DNA of 64,000 nt from contig CAVSNQ010000024.1 in assembly GCA_963729365.1 (NCBI GenBank), positions 62,001 to 126,000 of the forward strand, read 5' to 3'. The notes below the pieces were generated by a model. That model did not search any database. It was not told the origin of the DNA and was given only the letters and a program-made list of their open reading frames with translations. This DNA is from JASHPR01 sp963729365. GTDB taxonomy: Bacteria; Actinomycetota; Actinomycetes; Streptosporangiales; Streptosporangiaceae. The translations under genes were made by a program, and so were the position numbers. This document shows, in pieces, positions 58,851 to 64,000 of the stretch. The number at the start of each line of letters is the position of its first letter. Position 1 is the stretch's first letter.

Positions 58851-58925
58851 GTCGAGGACACCTGCTCGCAGTCGGCAGTACCGGCCGCGTCCTGCGGCTC
58901 GGGCCGGGGTGCGGCACGCGGCCGG

Positions 58926-59912
58926 TCACCGGCGGCGCTCGAGTTCCAGCAGGCGGACGGCGACCAGTTCGTTGGTGACCAGGACGTCCAGGAATCCGCC
59001 GTGCAATGCGCCCAGGAGGGCAGGGACCTTGTGCAGGCCGCCCGCGACGCCGACCACCTTCGGGATGTACTGCAGGTCGGACAGGTCGATCCCGATCCGC
59101 CGGTCGTGAATCGGCACGTCCGCCACCTTGCCGTCCGCGTCGAAAAACTGGCCGAGAATGTCGCCGACAACGCCCTGTTCGCGCAGGCCCCGGGCATCCG
59201 CGGCGGTCAGGTAGCCAAGCTGCACGATCGTCGCGTCCGTGGTCGGCGTGCCCACGCCGACCACGGCCTGCTCGACGCTGCGAGCTTGCTTGAGCACGTC
59301 CTGGATGGTCGGCTCCTCGCGCAGCGCGGCCGCCAGCGACGGTGACGAGGCGATGTTGGGCGCAGGGATGACCGTGGCCGTGGTGAGGTCCGCGTCGGCG
59401 GCGGACTCGCCCTTGGACGACAGGATCGTCTGCAGGTAACCGTCGACGCCGCCGGTCAGGGTCACCATGTGCACCGGCCCGGCCGACCCGAAGTTGGTCG
59501 CCGCGATGACCCTCGACACGGTCTCGCCCCAGCCGACCCCGAGAGTTCCGCCGGGTCGCAGATGGGTGGAGATGAACTGCGCACCGCCAAGGCCGACGCG
59601 GGCGTTCAGCGCGTGCCGGTCCGCGGGTTCCTGCTCGTGGTCGGGCACGACGAGCGCCTCGGACAGGCCGAATACCCGCCGCAGCTGGGCGCTCAGCTCG
59701 AACGCGTCAAGGTATTCCGCATTCAGCTGGATCGTCACCAGGCCCACTCGCCGGGCGCGGTCGAGCAGCCGCCCGACCGAGGCCCGGGACACGGACAAGC
59801 GCTTGGCGATCTCGTCCTGGGTCAGCTCGTCCTTGTAATAGAACCAGGCCACCCGCAGCAGGAGCTCTTCGGAGCTCCAGCGCGTGACGACGTCGACCCG
59901 TGTGCTGTTCAT
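58926..59912 (-). CDS. SorC/DeoR-type sugar-binding transcriptional regulator
   Basis: 328 residues. The helix-turn-helix is WFYYKDELTQDEIAKRLSVS, RASVGRLLDRARRVGLVTI (about residues 23-61). The SorC effector domain, related to sugar-phosphate isomerases, follows: LGVGWGETVSRVIAATNF, MVTLTGGVDGYLQTILSSKG, AVVGVGTPTTDATIVQLGYL and VVGVAGGLHKVPALLGALHG. SorC regulators (LsrR, DeoR of Bacillus, CggR) bind phosphorylated sugars or similar compounds. It lies divergent from the permease-VOC-dehydrogenase-kinase operon and is the obvious local controller; the FGGY kinase probably makes the phosphorylated inducer. Confidence 0.9.
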   Translation of the reverse strand: MNSTRVDVVTRWSSEELLLRVAWFYYKDELTQDEIAKRLSVSRASVGRLLDRARRVGLVTIQLNAEYLDAFELSAQLRRVFGLSEALVVPDHEQEPADRHALNARVGLGGAQFISTHLRPGGTLGVGWGETVSRVIAATNFGSAGPVHMVTLTGGVDGYLQTILSSKGESAADADLTTATVIPAPNIASSPSLAAALREEPTIQDVLKQARSVEQAVVGVGTPTTDATIVQLGYLTAADARGLREQGVVGDILGQFFDADGKVADVPIHDRRIGIDLSDLQYIPKVVGVAGGLHKVPALLGALHGGFLDVLVTNELVAVRLLELERRR

Positions 59913-59949
59913 ACCGCCCGGCTCCCATGGTGAGCAAGTTCTCAGAGGC

Positions 59950-59978
59950 TTGACATGTGCGCAGCCATATTTAATGAT
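59950..59978 (+). promoter_or_regulatory. Promoter candidate for the permease-kinase operon
   Basis: TTGACA (59950-59955), a 17-base spacer and AATGAT (59973-59978; TAATGA with spacer 16) stand in the 380-base divergent region. The AT-rich tract here is the most promoter-like DNA of the interval. The first strong gene start on this strand is 60295, so a 5' leader of about 300 bases is implied. Confidence 0.5.
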
Positions 59979-60158
59979 CTCACGGCAGGCGCTTTGGATT
60001 TTCAGGCCGTCCCAGCGCGCCGCGGCACCCCGATCGCAGCCAGCCCCTCGCCGGGAGGTCGGATGTCAGCATCGTCACCCTCTGGCGCGATCGGCGCGCC
60101 GGACATGCCGCACTGGGGCTTGCGGTCCTCCCGCTCAGCGGTGACCAGGTGATCGACG

Positions 60159-60272
60159 GTGAGTTACCCGGGCCGTGAGCCCATGCTGGCCTGGGCCCAG
60201 ACAGCGAGCGCCGCGACGGCGCCCGCCTGCCTCGACGTGATCGCAATGCAGCTCAAGGAGAAGGCCATCTAG
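60159..60272 (+). CDS. Possible 37-residue leader peptide or gene remnant
   Basis: A short frame from GTG 60159 to TAG 60272 reads VSYPGREPMLAWAQTASAAT, APACLDVIAMQLKEKAI. Its end AMQLKEKAI looks like a natural protein C-terminus and the stop is 22 bases before the permease start. It could be a translated leader in the long 5' region or the last piece of a deleted gene. There is no clear ribosome binding site; low confidence. Confidence 0.25.
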   Translation: MSYPGREPMLAWAQTASAATAPACLDVIAMQLKEKAI

Positions 60273-60294
60273 GAAGAGCGGAAGGGAGAGAGGC

Positions 60295-61746
60295 GTGGCA
60301 ATCGAGGCTGGAAAGTCGGCTCAGGGGAGCGTCAAGACCGAACTGCGGGAGAACGCGGTCGGGCTTCCCGGGATTCTGATGCAGGGAATAGCGACGATTG
60401 CGCCGTCCTTCGCGATCCTCGCGTCCTTCGTGTTCATCGTGAGCTTCGCCGGGTTGTCCACGCCGTGGGCGTTCTTGTTCGGCGGCGTGCTGCTGGGCCT
60501 GCAGGCGCTGAACGCCTCTCAGCTGGCCAAGGTGTTCCCGTCGGCCGGCGGCTGGTACACCTGGATCGCGCGGGCCTTCCACCCGCGGGCCGGGTTCTTC
60601 GCCGGCGTGCTGTTCTCGGTCTGGCTGCCGCCGGTCGCCGCCCTCACGCTGTCGTACCTCTCGTACACCGTCCTCCAGCCGTCGATCAAGGCGGAGTACG
60701 GCGTCAACATCCCGTGGTGGATCTGGGTCGTCGCCGGCCTGGCGCTGGTGATCTACTTTTCCTACCAGGGGATCACGATCTCGGAGAAGGCGCTGATCAT
60801 CACCGGCAGCATCGAGATCGTCATCATGGTGGCGCTGGCGATCACCGGCCTGGTGTCGGCGGGCCCGGGCGGTTTCAACTTCGCGCCGCTGAACCCCGGC
60901 AATTTCCACCTGGCGGGCAATCTGTTCCTCGGGGTGGTGTTCTCGATCTTCGCGTTCAGCGGCTGGGAATCCACCGGCCCGATGGCCGAGGAGAGCAAGA
61001 ACCCCAAGCGCAACGTGCCGATCGGCCTGGTCGGATCCGTCGTCATTCTGATGATCTACTTCGTCTTCGTCACCTGGGGGTACCTGGTCGGCATCGGCAC
61101 CCACAAGGTCGGCACCATTCCCACGGCGATCGCGTTCCCGGTGGCGACGCTGGCCCAGCGGGTGTGGGGCGGCGCCTGGGTGCTGCTGCTGTTCGCGCTG
61201 CTGAACTCGGCCATCGCGGTATCGATCGCCTGCTTCAACGGCGGGACCAGGACCTGGTACGGCATGGGCCGCTCCGGGGTGCTGCCGACCGCGCTGGGCA
61301 AGGTCAACCCGACCCGTAAGACGCCGATCAATGCGATTCACCTGCAGGTCGGCATGCAGGTCGTCGCGTTCGCGTGCGTCCTGATCTTCGGAGTCGAGAA
61401 CGTGTTCTTCACCTGGGCCAACGCGATCACGATCGGCCTGGTACTGATGTACATCCTGGCCAACATCGGGGTGGTGAAGTACTACCTGACCGAGGGGCGG
61501 GCCCAGTTCAACCCGCTGCTGCACGTGGTCGTGCCGGTGATCGCGTCGGCGGCCGGCATCGTGGTGGTCTGGAAGTCGTACTTCTCGCCGTTCACCAGCA
61601 GCGGAGTGGTCTTCTGGGGCCTGATGGTGTTCATCGCCATCCTCGTGGTGACGATCGCGGTGCTGATCTACCTCAAGATCCGCGGCCAGGAAGACTGGAT
61701 GCAGAAGGCCCAGCTGGTGTTCGAGCAGTCGGGAAGCAGTCACTAG
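60295..61746 (+). CDS. APC-superfamily permease
   Basis: 483 residues from GTG 60295 behind GGGAGAGAG. About 12 membrane segments, starting with the APC signature GLPGILMQGIATIAPSFAIL (unwound helix 1), LSTPWAFLFGGVLLGLQALN, FPSAGGWYTWIARAFHPRAG, and in the middle GVVFSIFAFSGWESTGPMAE, ESKNPKRNVPIGLVGSVVIL (helix 6 and loop). It probably imports an amino acid, amine or related small molecule by proton symport. It is the first structural gene of the operon under the SorC regulator, followed 60 bases on by a VOC protein. Confidence 0.9.
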   Translation: MAIEAGKSAQGSVKTELRENAVGLPGILMQGIATIAPSFAILASFVFIVSFAGLSTPWAFLFGGVLLGLQALNASQLAKVFPSAGGWYTWIARAFHPRAGFFAGVLFSVWLPPVAALTLSYLSYTVLQPSIKAEYGVNIPWWIWVVAGLALVIYFSYQGITISEKALIITGSIEIVIMVALAITGLVSAGPGGFNFAPLNPGNFHLAGNLFLGVVFSIFAFSGWESTGPMAEESKNPKRNVPIGLVGSVVILMIYFVFVTWGYLVGIGTHKVGTIPTAIAFPVATLAQRVWGGAWVLLLFALLNSAIAVSIACFNGGTRTWYGMGRSGVLPTALGKVNPTRKTPINAIHLQVGMQVVAFACVLIFGVENVFFTWANAITIGLVLMYILANIGVVKYYLTEGRAQFNPLLHVVVPVIASAAGIVVVWKSYFSPFTSSGVVFWGLMVFIAILVVTIAVLIYLKIRGQEDWMQKAQLVFEQSGSSH

Positions 61747-61806
61747 GAGAGCGGATGCTCTGGCTGCCCCCTTCACCGGCCCGGGAGCAAGTTCAGGAGG
61801 AACATC

Positions 61807-62325
61807 ATGACCAGCAGTAACGGCCCGCGGATCGCGGCCCCGCCCACCGCGATGAAGATCACCCAGATCGCCGTGGTGGTGCGTGACATCGAGGCGGCGC
61901 TGAAGACCTATACCGAGACGCTCGGCTGGGGCCCGTGGAGCGTGTTCGACTACAAGCCCCCGCTGCTGCACGACACGCGGGTGAACGGCGAGCCGGTCGA
62001 GTACCGGATGATCGGCGCCGAGGCGTCCGTCGACGGGCTCGGCTTCGAGCTGATCCAGCCGGTCAGCGGGCCGAGCATCTACCAGGAGTTCCTGGACGCT
62101 CACGGCGAGGGCGTGCAGCACATTGCCTGCATGAAGCACTCCGAGCAGGACAGCGCGCTGATGCAGGAGCACTGGCGGTCGAAGGGCGCCGAGATCCTGA
62201 TGAGCGGCCGGATCGGCGACTCGATCGAGTTCTACTACCTCAACACCGCGCCGATGCTCAAGTTCGTGCTCGAATCCGGCAGCGGGCACGCGATCGACCT
62301 CAAGCCGACCTACGTCTACCCGTGA
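61807..62325 (+). CDS. VOC-family (glyoxalase/epimerase-like) protein
   Basis: 172 residues after AGGAGGAACATC. The vicinal-oxygen-chelate fold is seen as MKITQIAVVVRDIEAALKTY, TETLGWGPWSVFDYKPPLLH, LGFELIQPVSGPSIYQEFLD and HGEGVQHIACMKHSEQDSAL (metal His), ending FYYLNTAPMLKFVLESGSGH. The two half-modules resemble methylmalonyl-CoA epimerase and 4-hydroxyphenylpyruvate-dioxygenase-like halves; it could isomerise or cleave an alpha-hydroxy/keto intermediate. The stop overlaps the GTG of the dehydrogenase gene. Confidence 0.87.
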   Translation: MTSSNGPRIAAPPTAMKITQIAVVVRDIEAALKTYTETLGWGPWSVFDYKPPLLHDTRVNGEPVEYRMIGAEASVDGLGFELIQPVSGPSIYQEFLDAHGEGVQHIACMKHSEQDSALMQEHWRSKGAEILMSGRIGDSIEFYYLNTAPMLKFVLESGSGHAIDLKPTYVYP

Positions 62326-63407
62326 GCCAGGCCGGCCCGGCGCGGGTTCTCGTCGTCGGCGACGCCTACATGCCGGCCAGCGTCTTCACCGGTGCGTTCG
62401 CCGTGCTCGGCGACGCCGTCGCCGTCACCGAGCTGCAGATCGCGGGCGGCGACGCGGCTCCGCCGCGCGCCGAGCCGCGGCGAGCCGAGTCGCTGCGCGG
62501 GCTGCGCGAGTACACCGGCGACCCGGCCGACGTCGCGGCGGCCGCGGCCGGCCATGACGTCCTCGTGGTGCACGGCGCCCCGGTCACCGCCGAGGTGCTG
62601 GACGTTGCGCCGCTCCGCCTGGTCTGCTGCGCCCGGGGCGGGCCGGTGAACGTGGACGTGGCCGCGGCGACCGAGCGGGGGATACCGGTCGCGAGCGCGC
62701 CGGGGCGGAACGCCGAGGCCGTCGCCGAGCTCACGCTGGCGTTCGCCCTGATGCTGATCAGAGGCGTACCCGCATCGAGCCGCTACCTGCTGGACGGCGG
62801 GCAGCACGCGCACAGCGTGTATGAGGGCCGGGAGTTCATCGGCGGGGAGGCGGCCAGCAAGACGCTGGGCCTGGTCGGCCTGGGCCATGTCGGCCGGGAC
62901 GTGGCCGTCCGCGGCCGCGCGCTCGGGTTCACCATCCTCGCCTACGATCCGGTGCCGCCCGGCACCGTTCCCGCGGGCGTGGCCATGGTCGGCTTCGACG
63001 AGCTGCTGAGCCGGTCGGACATCATCTCCGTGCACGCCAGGGCGACGGCAGACAACAGGCACCTGTTCGGCGCCAGCCAGTTCGGCCGCATGCCACCGGG
63101 GTCCTTCTTCATCAACACCGCGCGCGAGTCGCTGGTCGAGGAGGGCGCGCTGCTGCAGGCGCTGACCCGCGGCCCGCTGGCCGGCGCGGCGCTCGACGTG
63201 GTCGAGCCGCGCCCGGCCGGGGACCGCCACCCGCTGCTCGACCTGCCGAACGTGGTCATCACCCCGCACATCGGCGGCGCCACCCACGAGACCCTGCATC
63301 GCGGGGCCGTGATGGCCGCGGAGGCGGTGGCCAGCCTGCTGGCCGGGAAGGTCCCTGATCACCTGGTCAACCCCGAGGCTCTCGCCAGCCACGAGGCGGT
63401 GTCATGA
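62322..63407 (+). CDS. D-isomer-specific 2-hydroxyacid dehydrogenase (SerA/phosphoglycerate-dehydrogenase-like)
   Basis: 361 residues from GTG 62322 (GTGA overlap with the VOC gene); the frame upstream to 61935 is antisense-like noise. NAD-binding core TLGLVGLGHVGRDVAVRGRA (181-200) with DP at 209-210 after the second strand. Catalytic triad: Arg268 in INTARESLVEEG, Glu295 in LDVVEPRPAGDRHPLL and His316 in VVITPHIGGATHE. It would reduce a 2-keto acid or oxidise a 2-hydroxyacid with NAD(H). Its stop overlaps the ATG of the kinase (63404), so permease, VOC, dehydrogenase and kinase are one coupled operon. Confidence 0.9.
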   Translation: MSQAGPARVLVVGDAYMPASVFTGAFAVLGDAVAVTELQIAGGDAAPPRAEPRRAESLRGLREYTGDPADVAAAAAGHDVLVVHGAPVTAEVLDVAPLRLVCCARGGPVNVDVAAATERGIPVASAPGRNAEAVAELTLAFALMLIRGVPASSRYLLDGGQHAHSVYEGREFIGGEAASKTLGLVGLGHVGRDVAVRGRALGFTILAYDPVPPGTVPAGVAMVGFDELLSRSDIISVHARATADNRHLFGASQFGRMPPGSFFINTARESLVEEGALLQALTRGPLAGAALDVVEPRPAGDRHPLLDLPNVVITPHIGGATHETLHRGAVMAAEAVASLLAGKVPDHLVNPEALASHEAVS

Positions 63408-64000
63408 GCCGGGGGCGTCGCCTGCTGCTGGCCATCGACGCGGGCACGGGAAGCTGCCGCGCGCTGCTGTTCACCGAGGCCGGAGAGCAGGTGGCGGTCT
63501 CGCTCCGGGAGTGGACCCACCACGAGCCGCCGGGCGTTCCCGGGGGCCAGGACTTCGACGTGCAGGCCAACTGGATCCTGATCACGGCCTGCATCCGGGA
63601 CGCGCTGCGCCTGGCCGATGCGACCGGCGATGACGTCGCGGCGGTCGCCGCGACCAGCATGCGCGAGGGCATCGTGCTCTACGACCGGGCGGGCCAGCGA
63701 GATCTGGGCCTGCCCGAACGTCGACAGCCGGGCGGCGCGCGAGGCCAGCGAGCTGATCGCCGAGGGCGCGGCCGAGCGGATCTACGCCGAGGCGGGCGAC
63801 TGGGTCTCGATCACCTCGCCGGCCCGGCTGCGCTGGCTGGCCGCCCGCCGCCCGGACATCTTCGGCGCGATCCACAGCCTGGGGCTGCTCAGTGACTGGA
63901 TCGTGTACCGGCTGGCGGGCGTGCAGGTGACCGAGCCGTCCTGCGGCTCGAGTTCCGGGATGTTCCGCCTGTCCGCCAGGACCTGGTCGGACGAGATCGC
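63404..64000 (+). pseudogene. FGGY-family carbohydrate kinase, frameshifted and cut by the window end
   Basis: It begins RRLLLAIDAGTGSCRALLFT, the FGGY nucleotide-binding start, then REWTHHEPPGVPGGQDFDVQ, VAAVAATSMREGIVLYDRAG. Near 63700 the frame slips by one base: the true continuation EIWACPNVDSRAAREASELI, AERIYAEAGDWVSITSPARL, LGLLSDWIVYRLAG and CGSSSGMFRLSARTWSDEI runs in the next frame to the last base of the window. The shift is the only visible fault in 197 codons. It resembles autoinducer-2 kinase (LsrK)/xylulose-kinase-like proteins in the order of motifs. It would phosphorylate the operon's substrate. Confidence 0.8.

Noticed and set aside
60253..62289. 678-codon minus-strand open frame
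   Set aside because: It is the antisense of the permease and VOC genes; composition is His/Asp/Arg-rich as expected for the shadow of GC-rich codons, and no domain is visible.

Overview
The window is GC-rich DNA with strong G/C third-position bias. Its gene families point to a soil-type filamentous actinobacterium (Streptomyces/Streptosporangiales-like): F420-type LLM oxidoreductases, two ECF41 sigma factors, a PF04672 methyltransferase, AfsR/LuxR-LAL giant regulators and many GTG/TTG starts. No species can be named from the sequence alone.

Left part (1-13 kb) is a degraded mobile-element zone. It holds the 3' end of an ECF41 sigma gene, a PPOX-family pseudogene scattered over several frames, an MFS exporter, a truncated nitroreductase, a frameshifted second PPOX gene and a carboxymuconolactone-decarboxylase-like gene. 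Then come two identical 191-bp repeats, each carrying the 3' half of a tRNA-Thr, separated by a dead IS630-type element that sits at a TA exactly on the repeat junction. An IS481-type element with a 15-bp target duplication, a tRNA-Arg 3' half and an IS110 remnant follow. A GNAT, a RidA protein and an L,D-transpeptidase lipoprotein are intact islands here.

Middle-left (14-31 kb) holds three very large STAND-type ATPase regulators within 13.5 kb: a LuxR-LAL protein, an AfsR/BTAD-like protein and an NB-ARC protein with near-identical TPR repeats. They are interleaved with small SnoaL, SRPBCC and cupin proteins and a secreted FN3-like protein. An F420:NADP oxidoreductase-like/LLM gene pair and TetR regulators follow.

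Middle (31-46 kb) is metabolic: a FAD oxidoreductase plus Rieske oxygenase pair behind a divergent TetR gene, a complete ECF41 sigma gene, three methyltransferase/SDR/muconolactone-isomerase-like genes, a GlcD-type oxidase coupled to an LLM enzyme, and an SRPBCC / acyl-CoA dehydrogenase / phosphotransferase-DUF6285 operon.

Right part (46-64 kb) contains a DrrAB-type ABC exporter with its MerR regulator, DinB and GNAT proteins, small conserved hypotheticals, a LysM protein, a triple-PAS histidine kinase, and an adenosine-deaminase-like gene whose ribosome binding site lies inside a perfect hairpin and which carries a one-base frameshift. A SorC-type regulator divergent from an APC permease, VOC protein, 2-hydroxyacid dehydrogenase and FGGY kinase closes the window; this last set looks like an inducible catabolic operon for an unidentified small molecule. 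The kinase is frameshifted and runs off the window end.
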